From Setomelanomma holmii (lineage: Eukaryota; Ascomycota; Dothideomycetes; Pleosporales; Phaeosphaeriaceae): a stretch of DNA of 63,142 nucleotides. Below are positions 34,444 through 45,014 of this stretch, in pieces; the first letter of the stretch is position 1; each line of letters starts with the position of its first letter. Location of the stretch: the NCBI GenBank assembly GCA_010015745.1, contig ML978304.1:1-63142 (forward strand), read 5' to 3'. The notes beneath the pieces are model-generated. The model searched no databases and had not been told where the DNA came from. It saw nothing but the letters and a program-made list of their open reading frames with translations. The position numbers and the translations under genes are program-made.

Positions 34444-34938
34444 TCAAAGCACCCTCTTCCTCCCACTCTCCCTCGTCCCAAACTCCCAATCCCACTCCTC
34501 GACAGCAATCTCCCTCTCCTTCTCCTTCTCCTTCTCCCTCTCCCTCTTCCCTCTTCCCTTTACAACCTCCGTCAATAACGCCCAACACTCATCCAACTGC
34601 TCTCCAAAGTCCTCCATCGCCTGGCTCAAATACCTGCCCTCGGCAATCATGTCCACGAGCTGGTTCTGACTTAATTTCTCGGCTTTGATGGTTTCGAGTG
34701 GCTTCACGACGGCGGTAAGGTGTGCGAGTGCCGCGGAGACGGTGGCTGCGCGGCGGTTGAGGGCTGCGACGCGTGAGAAGAGGTCGGTTGGGGTTTTGGT
34801 GGTTTGGCGGGGCGAGAGAGAGAGTGATTCGAGGGAGGGAGTGCGGGTGCGCGAGAGTTCGTGATCGTACCAGTAGCCGTGGTCCCAGATGAGTTTTGGA
34901 CGGCGGGAGGAACGGGGGAGGCGGGGTGGTGTGAACAT
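34444..34938 (-). CDS. small helical protein, distant member of a local family
   Basis: I do not recognise a described family. The 164-residue protein begins with a Pro/Arg-rich segment (MFTPPRLPRSSRRPKLIWD), continues into long heptad-like helices (LFSRVAALNRRAATVSAAL, then LVDMIAEGRYLSQAMEDFG), and ends in a Lys/Glu tail encoded by a pyrimidine-rich tract. The segment LSQAMEDF...LLTEVV resembles LGQAMNYL...RLTEEV of the CxxC protein at 38.7-39.1 kb. With two more relatives next to it, it may be the most diverged member. It lacks the CxxC pair. It is transcribed divergently from the copy at 35.3 kb. Confidence 0.55.
   Translation of the reverse strand: MFTPPRLPRSSRRPKLIWDHGYWYDHELSRTRTPSLESLSLSPRQTTKTPTDLFSRVAALNRRAATVSAALAHLTAVVKPLETIKAEKLSQNQLVDMIAEGRYLSQAMEDFGEQLDECWALLTEVVKGRGKREREKEKEKEREIAVEEWDWEFGTRESGRKRVL
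34497..34565. repeat. pyrimidine-rich CTC/TTC tract
   Basis: The plus strand is an almost pure C/T tract built on CTCCTT and CTCCCT units. On the minus strand it encodes the alternating Lys/Glu tail (REKEKEKERE) of the small helical protein. Such tracts slip easily, so this tail may vary between strains. Confidence 0.7.
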
Positions 34939-35341
34939 TGTTGGTGGGGGGTGATGATCTGGGAGAATATAGTGTGGATATTTTCCAGTGGCGGTGATGA
35001 TGGTGGTAAGAGTAGTGAGTGTTCATGAGACAACTTTATCTGGGGTCGTTGCGGCAGTGTGCAGACGGAGAACAAGGGGACAGAATGAGTTATACCGGCG
35101 AGGTGCCGAAACAATCGCTCCATGTTGTTGTATGTTAATTGAGTTATAAGGTATTTGTTGTTGTTACGGGGTGCTGCATCACTTGCTCCTTCTGCATCAG
35201 CAATCAGCCGATAAGGCAAGCTCTTGGAACAGGAACTCACTTCAGGACATTCCTGGACCTCGATTCAAACATATACTCAAAAGGCAAGCAAACCTTGTTC
35301 GCGTTCATCCCACCCCTTCAGATCGCGCTGCTACCCGCGCG

Positions 35342-35706
35342 ATGTCTCGAAAGTGCCATCTTGGCACTTGTCCTTCACTCCAATCGCATTCTCTCTCTCA
35401 TATTCCCATTATGACCAGCTATGCACACGCCATTCTTTCTCCGCCACCAGCGCCCTCAATTCTGCAGCCGCAGAAGTTCAGGAAGCAACGAACGACGTGA
35501 CTACAGACCTCGCAAGCCTTGAGAGCGCCAACGATGACATGCTCGGCTCGTGCCGGGAATGCGTGCATGCAGATCATCTCCGAAGCTATCTTGAGGCCTT
35601 AGAGATCTCAAACATATCTGTTAAGAAGCTGGGAAAGATCTGTGGGCGCTTGAAGACAAAGGTCGACGAGGAAAGGAGAAATAGGTTTGGCGAAACTGAA
35701 GACTGA
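35342..35706 (+). pseudogene. CxxC small helical family, copy A, one-base frame change
   Basis: The C-terminal 90 residues align without gaps to the copies at 35.9 and 38.7 kb: VTTDLASLESANDD, then CRECV, then Y 8 residues later and a closing GRLKTKV. That frame has no ATG. The neighbouring frame does, at 35342 (MSRKCHLGTC), and reads up to about 35435, where it must shift by one base (YAHAIL to SATSALNSAAA). A single lost base near TTTCTCC explains this. If real, the copy is broken; if it is a sequencing error, the protein is about 120 residues. An alternative is an unseen upstream exon, but I found no donor that fits. Confidence 0.5.
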
Positions 35707-35879
35707 GGGGCTGAGAGATATGTTATGTAATGAACAGGTGGCCTGTGTTGACTTACACCGCTTACCGCGTTGCGTGGTAATCATGTGCAACTCCTCAGCA
35801 AGCGCTCCCCGCAACATAACGCCAGTCTCGCCTTCTTCATACTTTTGACCTTGACCCCGACCTCACCCTTCCTCATACC

Positions 35880-36173
35880 ATGCTCTACTGCCTAAAGTCT
35901 CGGCACTCTCGCGTGACTCTGAATCCCATCCGCACCCGCGCCAATGCTATCTGGTCCCCTCTTCGCGACCTCAAAGCCGAAATTGTCGCCTTCGAGAATG
36001 CACAGGTCGATTTGTCGTTGGATTGCGCCGATTGTGTGACCGATGAGAAGCTTGCATATTATCTAGATCGGCATGACAAGCTGCATAAAGCATATCTGGA
36101 ATTCAAGCACGTCTGGGATTCCTTGACGGCAAGGGTGCAGAAGGAAGTGGGGGGACAAGGGTGGGCACATTGA
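35880..36173 (+). CDS. CxxC small helical family, copy B
   Basis: This is an intact 97-residue ORF without introns, with no known function. After about 28 basic residues comes a helix (LRDLKAEIVAFENAQVDL), the pair CADCV, and a second helix with Tyr at the family position (YYLDRHDKLHKAYLEF) ending SLTARV. Spacing from the first helix through CxxCV, x7, Y to the final Val is identical to copies A and C. The two helices joined at a CxxC would allow a helical hairpin with a disulfide or metal site at the turn. This is inference from spacing only. It sits about 170 bp downstream of copy A on the same strand, consistent with tandem duplication. Confidence 0.6.
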   Translation: MLYCLKSRHSRVTLNPIRTRANAIWSPLRDLKAEIVAFENAQVDLSLDCADCVTDEKLAYYLDRHDKLHKAYLEFKHVWDSLTARVQKEVGGQGWAH

Positions 36174-36436
36174 CGATATACATCAATGAGCGGCATGGTG
36201 CCGCTGGCTGTAAGAATCCACTGTGGTAGGAAAATGGTCAGTGACTTGCTCGCAGCTCGCTGCCGTTGCTGATGTCCAGGGAGAGAACACTTACCCAGAT
36301 CCCAACTTGATCGCTAGCAATGGCAGAGTTGCTTGCGTGCGCTGAGTTTGTGTGCATTGTGCCACCGAGCGTGCATCAAGCGCAATTGTTGCGTGATTGT
36401 GTACATGCGGCTAGACTCATGGCTTGTTGTGGCAAC

Positions 36437-37157
36437 TCAGACTGCACTTTCCAACACTTTCTCCCCTGTCTTTCCACCGTCGTCGAGCTGTCGCGAGATG
36501 GTTCCGTTCGCGCCTCTACCACCGGTAGGGTCTTGCAGCGCCGCAACAGCATCGTCAACGTCTGTATGCTTGTTAGCTCGCCATGGCCTCTAGGCATGGT
36601 GCTCTGTTCGCACCATTGATAGAAGGCCTACCCTGAAACCCCTCGTCCATATCCGCAGCCTCCCTCCCCACCCACCTCTTCATCTTATCTCTGACAAACT
36701 CGGCAAAATCCCACTCCTCTGGCTCTAGCCTGTCCACTCCAGCAATCCAGATATATGTCTCTGCCTCCACTTCCTCGCCCTCGATATTCTCCTCTTCATT
36801 TTGCGACAAATCGCCCATGCCTTCTTCCCCCTTTGACTTGGATTCCAGCACACGCACTCTGACTTTCTGCCTCTCATACTCGCTTCCCTCGAAAATGTCC
36901 AAGCGCCAGATATCTCCGTCGGTCAGACCTGTGACTAGTGTGCCGCGTACGGATGTGTTTGCGGTGGCTTTGGTGGGCAAAATGGCGGGATAGTCTGCAT
37001 GCTGGACCATGTGCCGTTGGTGTGCGTGCAGGACTGCTGGACGGATGTGTAGAAGCAATGCGTGCACGGGTGTCGGCGGTGCTTGCGAGCCCCATATCAC
37101 GCGATGCAGGACGGGAGGGGCCATTAGTGTGCCATAGAAGAAAGCTGTGTGCGACAT
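36437..37157 (-). CDS. AIG2-like gamma-glutamylcyclotransferase family protein
   Basis: This cytosolic protein has the GGCT/AIG2 fold (PF06094). Members act on gamma-glutamyl amines or related peptides, though many fungal ones are uncharacterised. The fold start is clear at FFYGTLMAPPVLHRVIWG, and DIWRLDIFEGSEYERQKVRV holds the conserved acidic region. Exon 1 (36632..37157) and exon 2 (36437..36561) join across a 70-bp intron to give 216 residues, ending DVDDAV, then RGANGTISRQ, as seen in fungal relatives. I chose the Met at 37157 because it directly precedes the fold; an in-frame Met at 37247 would add 30 Pro/Ser-rich residues. The protein carries an acidic Glu-rich insertion. It lies between members of the small CxxC family. 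Confidence 0.85.
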
Positions 37158-37257
37158 GGTTGGGTATGGTATCGCTTGAGATGGTTTCGGGACGCTGGTG
37201 GGTCGGGAGTTGGGATGCTGATATGTGTAGAGCGAGGAGAGGTCCATGGAATGACAG

Positions 37258-37291
37258 TGAATCGAAGTGAATCGAAGTGAATCGAAGTGAA
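37258..37291. repeat. short tandem repeat, AATCGAAGTG x3
   Basis: Three consecutive copies of the 10-mer AATCGAAGTG lie just upstream of the cyclotransferase gene, within its promoter or 5' leader. It is too short to assign a role. Confidence 0.75.
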
Positions 37292-37663
37292 GGCGCGGTA
37301 TGTGGGGAGAGCAATGACGATGCGTGGGACGTGTTTATGGTCGATAAGCTTATCGATCGCTGATCGCTGAGCCTCATCCGCACGCTAACGCAGCCCTGCA
37401 TCGTGGAAAATTGCCAACTCTCCTTTTGGCGTCTTTCACTCTTCCGCGTGCTGCCGTGGACTAGACCATGCGCAATTGGCAAGACGTCGCGTGCGCCCAC
37501 TTCCCAAAGCGACGGCAAAGAAGAAAAGACGAAGTTGGACGAGGACTGCTCGACGTCATCGCCTCGAAGGATTCCGACGCGTCCCATCCCGTTCCGAACG
37601 TACCGCGCCGCTCGTATAACAAAGCTTAGACGTGTACACGAACACAAACCCGACGCACTCAAA

Positions 37664-38577
37664 ATGGGCATACTCAACGAGATTGTGAAGAGCATTGCGC
37701 CAGTATTGTACATCTTCACCTTCCAACATACCAAACACCATGCTAACAGCCCATTCCTAGCATCGCAACAAGCCCCATAACCAGCTATGGCGACCAAATC
37801 TACTCGATGCACCGCACCCGCTCCTCGGCCGGCTTCTCCCTCGACATCCCCCTCATTATGCTTGTCGCCAGCATCCTCAAAGTGTACTACTGGTTCGGCG
37901 CGCACTTTAGCACCTCGCTGCTCGTCCAGGCCCTACTCATGATCGGCGTCCACTTGCTGTGCTTACACGTCGCACTCACGAACCGCCCGGCGCCCTCCCA
38001 CCTCCCCTTCCAAATCCACGCACACGAGAAGACTTGGAAACGACCATACGATTTCTGGCAATGGAGACAGCCGCGCCCATATTGGAGTTTCCTGACATAT
38101 TTCACGCTCGTTTTGTTAGTGCTGCATCTCTTCGTCGGCCCGACGCGCCTGTTCATACCCTACACCGACCTCCTCGGCGCAATCGCACTCTCCATCGAAG
38201 CCACCCTGCCCCTTCCACAGCTTTACTCCAACTACTCGCGCAAAGGCTGTCGCGGCTTCCGCCCCAGCGTCATCGCAAACTGGGTCTTGGGTGACACGTT
38301 CAAAATGTGGTTTTTCTTCGCGAGTAGCAAGGGCGAAGTGCCCTGGGCGTTCAAAGCGTGCGGTGTGTTCCAGGCAACATGTGATCTGGGGCTTGCTCTG
38401 CAATATCTGTATTATGGGGATGGGCCCGAGGGCGTGCATGCCACTGGGGAGAAGGAGATTCGAAGTCCGCCGCCAGAGATGAACGAATTCATGAACGGGG
38501 GTGTTGGTGTAGCGGGAGAGAAGGTGGGGATCGAGATGCAGGAGGGGAGTCTGTGGGAGAGGCCGAGGGTGGGGTAG
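37664..38577 (+). CDS. PQ-loop repeat membrane protein (Any1/SLC66A2-like)
   Basis: This is a polytopic membrane protein of the PQ-loop group. The yeast relative Any1 acts in Golgi and endosome membranes and counteracts phospholipid flippase function. Exon 1 (37664..37707) and exon 2 (37761..38577) join across a 53-bp intron to give 286 residues. The conserved early motif ITSYGDQIYSMHRTRSS-GFSLDIP is followed by the first helices (LIMLVASILKVYYWFG). The second PQ-type motif is EATLPLPQLYSNYSRKGCRGF, ending with GDTFKMWFFF. About seven membrane helices are visible. The C-terminal tail is soluble and Gly/Glu-rich. It is intact. Its assignment is by motif order rather than by search. Confidence 0.85.
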
Positions 38578-38707
38578 ATTGCTTTTGGATTGGGTTGGGA
38601 GGAGGAGGATTGTGTGTACCTGTGCAACGTATGCACCAAATCAGTCATGTAAGTTAGACGAGAAATTAGGTCATGAACATCTCCTTGTCGTACTACGTCT
38701 TCTCTCC

Positions 38708-39091
38708 TCAAACACCATCCTGTCTTACTGCACAATCAATGCATCCCTGCCTCCACCTCGCCATCGTCTCCACTTCCTCCGTCAACCTCCCAGCCACGCT
38801 TTCCAAATAATTCATCGCCTGCCCCAACTTCTCCGCCGCCTCAACATACCCTTCCGTCTGCTCCCGCTGTACGCACGCACCACACGGTTGATCAAGGTCC
38901 TTAATCGCCTTTTCGAACGCCGCGGTCCTGGCTTTGAGGGCCTGCAGAGGTATAGATAGTGTACCTGCATTAGTCTGGAATGGATTGGGTGGGACGGGGG
39001 ACAAGTGCTTATTGAGGGGACAGTTTGACATGGTTCCTGAGCGTGTGAATGGAAAGAGGGATAGTTTGAGCAAGAGGGGAACGGAAGTCAT
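38708..39091 (-). CDS. CxxC small helical family, copy C
   Basis: This is an intact single-exon ORF of 127 residues with no known function. It has the family layout: basic or Pro-rich N-terminus, helix LQALKARTAAFEKAIKDL, pair CGACV, then YVEAAEKLGQAMNYLESV and RLTEEV. A second Cys pair lies at the C-terminus (CIDCAV). An in-frame Met at 39031 would give the shorter N-terminus seen in copy B. Transcription is opposite to copies A and B, with two unrelated conserved genes between, so the family has been inverted or moved locally after duplication. Confidence 0.6.
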   Translation of the reverse strand: MTSVPLLLKLSLFPFTRSGTMSNCPLNKHLSPVPPNPFQTNAGTLSIPLQALKARTAAFEKAIKDLDQPCGACVQREQTEGYVEAAEKLGQAMNYLESVAGRLTEEVETMARWRQGCIDCAVRQDGV

Positions 39092-39531
39092 GGTGGTCGG
39101 TGTGTCATTGTTACGTTCCGCGTGCTTGTTGTTTGTGCACGGACTAGATGGATCTACAAATTAAGAGAAGGGCCTAGGAATGTCTGGTAGGTGTTTAAAT
39201 ATCTGAAAGTCAAGGCTGGCTAGATTCGCGCGCGTTGGACGTAGATGGTTGCCGACGAGCTGCGTAAGACTCCTTGATGCTCTCACATCGGGTTACAATG
39301 AAATGATTGACTTGCTTTTTGCATTACTTGCTACATGCCAGCATCTCGTGCGATTCTAGCCGAAGACCGAGCAGATGTCTGATTGTACCTGCACCATGGA
39401 GACTATGCTCGGTTCCCAAAACGCCGCCGCCATGCTTATGTAAATCGTATCTTGGAAAGATGTACAGTGAATAAATGGATGGTTCGAAACAAGGGCAGCA
39501 AAAAGAGAATCAAAGATGCGACAAGGACACT
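39092..39531. other. intergenic
   Basis: This is upstream of copy C and downstream of the SUMO protease. I see no gene. Confidence 0.5.
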
Positions 39532-42500
39532 TCAGGTTGGCAGTGCTTCTCCCTGCACCCAGTCTCCGGTCTTTCCCGGGCTCATTCTCTTCGGCGTTGG
39601 TGTTTCGCGAATAACGTCATCGGCGGTACCTCTGGGGTCTACTCCCTGCGAATCAACTTCCATCGGCTCTGGCTCATGCTGTCTGGTCGTATGAAAGGTA
39701 GCACTGGGGCTTGGCGCTCTTGCCCTGGCTTTTCCGGACCTCTGTCTCGCTGCATCGTCTTCGTCTTCTCCAAGCCGCGACTCCAGTCGGTGTCCAATAG
39801 CAGCTTTTTCGGGCTGACGGTGCTTTCGCTGCGTGACCTGAGGTGGTGGGGCAATCTCCTCGACTGATGGCGCATGATTGAGGGCTTGCCTCTTGCGGGG
39901 AGACCTCGAAGGTCGTCGTTTTTGAGCAGAAGCTCCAAGCTCGAGACGACGTGGTGATTGAATGACTACAGGCTTGAATTCTTGCGAATCCGCAATCTCG
40001 ATAGGACGATCTGAACGTCCCTCAAGAATGCCCTCAGGCGATTGCAAGCTCCTCCGGGGCGAAACGTGACGCCATTGTGTTTGCGACGAATCGCTTGTGT
40101 GCTTCTTGCTGGTTGGTATGTGCAGTTGATCATCCTCCCTCATCTTTTCGCTCGGACTTGACAAAGCTGCGCCCTTTCGACCTTCATGTGCAGTGCCATT
40201 GGCAGCAGCATTTCCGTTTACGGTATGCAAATTCTTCGAAACCAATGCTTGCGAGGGGGATATCTTCACTGGTACACGGACCTCTGGACTGGCTCGTCTT
40301 TTAGATGTCTGCTGCACATGCGGCGACACTGCAAAGCTCTTGACAGGTGACCTAGAGCGACTCACAGACCTGTGGGCTTCACTTGTAGCTTCCATAGAGC
40401 CCGTGTTGGGCTTGGCCGGGCTCCCTTGTATCTTGAAGACAAAAGGAGAGGCGAGTTGAGGAGCGAAGCGCTCCTCGCTATCGCTTTCTGGTGACTTGGT
40501 GGCTTCTTTGTTAACCATGGTGTTAGTCGTGCCATTCCGTGGAGAAGCATCTCGCATTTTATTTGGGGACGTCGGAGGCAGTGGATTTTCAGGTGGTGCC
40601 TCAGTCTTAGCTGGTGAAGACTTTGCGGATGCTCCTTTCTTGCCTTTCTTTTGCTTTTCTGTCAGTTTTTGCTCCTTCGCAAGGGCAAATATGATGTCGC
40701 GGAGGTTCTTTCTCATTTCCTTCGGCTTCAACTGCGGCCAGTCCTCATCCGCACTCATCTCCCCAGTCAGTAGCTTAGTTTTGAAACTATCAGGATCTTC
40801 GAAGAATTTCTCCACATATCCAAGCAGGTACACGCCGCAATCGCTGAAGTTTGACTGGATGGGTATCTGATCAGCCTTGGGATAGTAACCATTCTCTTTG
40901 ATGACAGCTTCCATGGCGCGCCGTTTCTTGCCCTCCGCAGCAATCCAATCCTTGAGAGCCCGAACGGCGCCACTACGACCGTTACCTGGCAGCGAATCCA
41001 GGATCATAATGATTGGTGCATTTGGATCTTTCCTAGGTCCCTTTGGCTTGCGCTTTGTTTTTTTCTTGACTGGCGATGGGTTCAAATTCGAGAGAACAGT
41101 GCGAGGTGTAGGTTCCGCGCTTATTGCGTGTGCAAACGCTGCCTCTTCAAAGTGAGCAAGTAAGCTATCCGCTACAGCAATTGTCGGCGCCTTTTCTTCG
41201 ATATTTGTAGCTTCTCGATCAACAACTTCAAGTCTCGACTCTTCGTTGAAGAGGTTCACATCTTCAATCTGCTCTTCAGCTGGTTGTTCATGGGTCGACT
41301 GTTTGGGTGAGGTGATAGCTTGAGGAGCCTCGATACTTTGAGGACCTGCTGTGATAAGCGGCTCGATTGTCTCATTGGTCTCGAGTCGTCCGTCGTCACC
41401 TTTAGCGACAGTTACTCTGTCAACTTCGTCGAAGTCTACCATGATTGGTGTACGAGCAATCTTATCGACGTTGCAAATGATGGCAAGGTACCAGTGGGTC
41501 TGCTGGTTGATAGGCACCACAATGTAATCATACTTGAATATGTCCTCCTTTGACGTCCACCTCTCGACGGCTTTATAGTTGATGGATTTGCCACAACCAG
41601 TATCCTGTGTGAGCCTGGTGAAGAAGTACGTGTTGAAGAAAAATACCTTGTCCTCGGGAATTCTGCTCTGTTGGAACAGGTAAAGCATATAGAACTCGAT
41701 CAGGTTGTCGTTTAAGAATTCTTCCTCGTCCAGGCGGGACAAGTCGTCGAAGATTACGTTGGTCCATCGGCGACCTTCGCCATAACTGAGTGGTTGGAGC
41801 CACCTTGGTCCCAAACCGTGTTTGACAGAATACTTCTCGACTTCACGATCTTTGATCTCTTCGACCTCGTCTAGGGTGGGCGCTGATGATCGAGTGCTTC
41901 GGGCCGGCTGAGCTAGACTACGTGAAGCCCTGAAGGCGGCTGATATGATATTGCCATTGGTCGGCTGGTCCTTTTCCTGACGGGCAGCAGCATTTCGGCT
42001 CCATATAGAAGAGTCGGAAGATCTAACGGCGTCTCCTCTTGCCTTGTCATCCTTGACCGGCAGAAGGTCATCCAGCAGAGGCGTTTTCCCGACTTTCTCG
42101 TTGTGTGGAAGGCATTTGCTGAACTTGGTGACCATGTCGCTATGATCAGATGGGAAGATCCTGTTCTGAACCGTGTAGGAAACGGCATAGTGATCTCGAA
42201 AGATGAGGAAATCCCTTGCATCGTCGAATACAAGATCGAAGGTTGGGCAATTGCCATCTTGACGTCTGCCCCCTTCAAGTCGGATGCAACTAAATTCATC
42301 CGCCACAACCTTGTTGAGATGCTCAGGATTCATTGTCACTCTGACATCGAACATGTTGTTGACAGAATCGTGAAATCCAATTTCCCACTCTGTATCGCTC
42401 TTTCTGAGCTGGAGCTGGCCTCGCGCCTCGGCGCTATCAGAATCAAAGCCATGGGTACGCGCACGCATCAGTTGCCAACCTTTCTCGCTACCGTCTTTGC

Positions 42501-43873
42501 GTATGGCTTTGCGTTTCGCATCGCTATTTGGAACTTGAACGGACTTCGCAGGTGAGCGTCTCCTCCTGGTTTCGATGGTTGTGTCATTTGGCATGATCGC
42601 TTGCAGCTCGTCATCGCCAAAAGGATCTTCAACAGTGGTGGAACCGTCCGCCCGTCTAAATCTGCGCAAGTTTTTTTCAGTAGGATCGTTGTCCCGTGGA
42701 TTTGATATCCGCTCGTGCGCATCCGAGGTAAATTCATTGATGCGTGCATTGGTAACGAAGCGAGAAGTGGTCGTTGAATTGGTTGCGCCTGAGACACCCT
42801 GCTTGAAATCCTGCAACAACACCTGCCTTGCCGATTTGTCTGGCGTTGTCGAACCCTCATCTGGATCGTGAATTGGAGAACGCTGTAAGCGCGGCGTTAT
42901 AGAACCGGAAACAGATCGATCAAAGGATTTGTGCTTAAAACCAGGTGTGGTCTGGTCGTTGGGAGTCTTGTTCTTCACAAGTCGCGGATTCGCGAAGTCT
43001 TCGGTCTTTTGGAATTCACTCACACGATGGGAAAGGCGGCGGCTGACTGAGGCAGGTCGTGTCCGTGAGGCATTCAACGACGGCCTCACTTTATGCTGAG
43101 TGGCAGCAGGCGTGGTCGGCGCAGGCATCTCCGATATCTCTTGCACATCGTCATCACCGTCAAGGTTGACAAGGGCTGGCGACGATGCATGTTCGGTCTT
43201 TCTTCGTTTTGGCGAAGGGCCATCAGTGAAATTCAAGGTCAACTCTTCATGCGATTGGCGGTTTCGCACCGGCGCAGCATGTTGATTGGCTCGGAAGCGC
43301 TCATACAATTGTTGACCCGATCCGCATAGTCGTCCTGGGATCTGGCGAGCGTACTTGGAGTAGGTGACGGACCTCTTCCCGCCAGGACCAGGATTGACAC
43401 TGTCGATGGTATTGATCGGTCTGAAGCCTTGCCCAGTGCCAGGCTGCACATCGTCAGTCCTGTAGTTATTCACTAATCCAGGAAGCACTGGCATGAACGC
43501 ACCTTAACCATGCCCGCGGGTCTTTGAAAGTACGAGGCCGGATCTGGCGCTTCGACACGGTCGGCTGGCACGCTGTCTCTCGGATCAGTTCTCGCTTTCA
43601 CTTTGCGGGCGTCTTGCACGCAGCGCCATACCCGTAGTCTCCAATCAACCTCTTCTCGTCGTCGCTTCTCCTGCTTGTCTGACGTGGTCGCGATTGGTGG
43701 CTGTTGTCGACGTGCCTTCCGTGTGATTCAGTCCGTAGTCGGCGTGTGGGTGAGGTCAGATCTATCGTAGCCGTCGAAGGTCTGGAAGGTGTGGTCGATG
43801 AGTGGCCGAAGGGTAATTGAGGTAGATCGCGGCCATGCGACTGCAGGTCCGCATCGTCTGTCTGGTGAGGCAT
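39532..43873 (-). CDS. Ulp-type SUMO protease (C48 peptidase)
   Basis: This cysteine protease removes SUMO from nuclear proteins; the long form with insertions resembles yeast Ulp2 and SENP6/7. Exons 43632..43873, 43503..43572 and 39532..43443 join across two 59-bp introns with CTGAT and CTGAC branch sites to give 1407 residues. The catalytic domain begins WTNVIFDDLSRLDEEEFLND. The triad is visible as His in INQQTHWYLAII, Asp in IMILDSLPG and Cys in QSNFSDCGVYLLGY. The His-to-Asp interval is about 165 residues, swollen by an acidic, Ser/Pro-rich insert. Both flanks of the domain are long, basic and disordered with many Ser-Pro sites. It is intact. At first sight the 5' end looks frameshifted, but the two introns resolve it. 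Confidence 0.93.
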
Positions 43874-44531
43874 GGTGTTAGCGGTGGGTGTCACAGCAGT
43901 AAAACAGGTAAGAGCGCGAAGGCGGTAAAGTCCGCTTCCAGTCAAAACCAACAAAGCGAGCGTACGTCGTTTGCTGCCTCTCCAGCGTCGTCTGCGCGTA
44001 ATGGGATGTGAAGAAAGCGCTTGAGATCACGGATGATGTCCATCGAAGCGTCGCGTCGCGGTGGAAGAAGTGACCATGGTTCACGATAGATAAGTAATGG
44101 AACAGTTGGTCACGAAAAGAAGGGCACAATAGTGCGGCGCGCAGCGGGGTACTCGAGGTGAAGCTGAGAAGACAAAAGCTGAGGTGCATCGACGTCAATG
44201 CGCACGGACTCCAAACATCTCACAGCGAACAATCCAAGCCGAGATTATATGTTGATATGCAGGTTCACAAGCCAGAATTGTAAAGGAATGTAAAGGTTCT
44301 CAGTCAGTGAGACAGCTTCGTACTTCACTTGCCATCCTGCTGTGCCCCGACAATGGCGCTGCACCAGGTCATGCTGATCGTTGATGCGTAGAGTACAAGT
44401 TACAAGAACCACAAATCAACACTAGACACCGTGCCCAACGTACTGAGCTTATGCTAATAACCACAAAATGCTACATTCAGACAACGCCGTATTGCTCGCT
44501 GAGCCCAATCCAGAAGAAGCGCATGAAATAG
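43874..44531. other. intergenic, upstream of the SUMO protease
   Basis: No gene is supported. Open frames here lack domains and splice partners. Confidence 0.5.
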
Positions 44532-44873
44532 TCAGGATGAAGAGCGCGAACTGAGAGCCTCGAGGGCGTCTATGTCGATTCCACTCGCTTCAGAAAAGGT
44601 TTCTTCTCGGATTGCAATCGTTTCAGAAGGCGTCTGCTCCAGTGGCATGAAATCGGCAAAAGAGATAGGTCGGGGCGCAGACTGTTGTGTGGGCGATCCC
44701 GAGGACTGGCCACGTTGGAGTTGCAGTCGACTCGCCCTCCACTGATCCTTCAGGCGCTGTAATTCGCGCACCACCATCTTGATCGATGACGGAGCAGACA
44801 TTTCATCAGGTAGAAAACCGAAACGAAAGGACGTGTCTATATTCAAGAACTCCGAAGCCTCGGACAGCCGCAT
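44532..44873 (-). CDS. hypothetical small protein, possibly the last exon of a longer gene
   Basis: I do not recognise this frame, but it looks coding: SSIKMVVRELQRLKDQWRAS, then a Gln/Ser-rich linker and an acidic Ser-rich tail. Immediately upstream, between the eIF4E stop and this frame (about 44880-45030), another minus-strand frame encodes one strong membrane helix (VSWVIIYTFIAVGISVLIL) with no ATG of its own but after a CAG acceptor-like site. The two could be exons of one small membrane protein, or independent chance frames. No intron linking them was convincing. Confidence 0.35.
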   Translation of the reverse strand: MRLSEASEFLNIDTSFRFGFLPDEMSAPSSIKMVVRELQRLKDQWRASRLQLQRGQSSGSPTQQSAPRPISFADFMPLEQTPSETIAIREETFSEASGIDIDALEALSSRSSS

Positions 44874-45014
44874 CGCCGAATCATTCGCTGCAGATCTGTC
44901 CGACAGACTGGGACAGAATTAAGGATGGATCCGAGGTGGGGGCGGCGCGTGGTAGTTCTTGCAACGGCTGTGAAAGGATCAGCACAGAGATGCCAACAGC
45001 GATGAAGGTATAGA

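Noticed and set aside
36874..37905. 343-codon minus-strand frame
   Set aside because: It is an antisense shadow of the PQ-loop gene and out of frame with the well-supported AIG2-like gene it overlaps.
43444..43631. Apparent frameshifts at the 5' end of the SUMO protease gene
   Set aside because: Two 59-bp introns with CTGAT/CTGAC branch sites and GT..AG ends restore one continuous frame, so the gene is intact.
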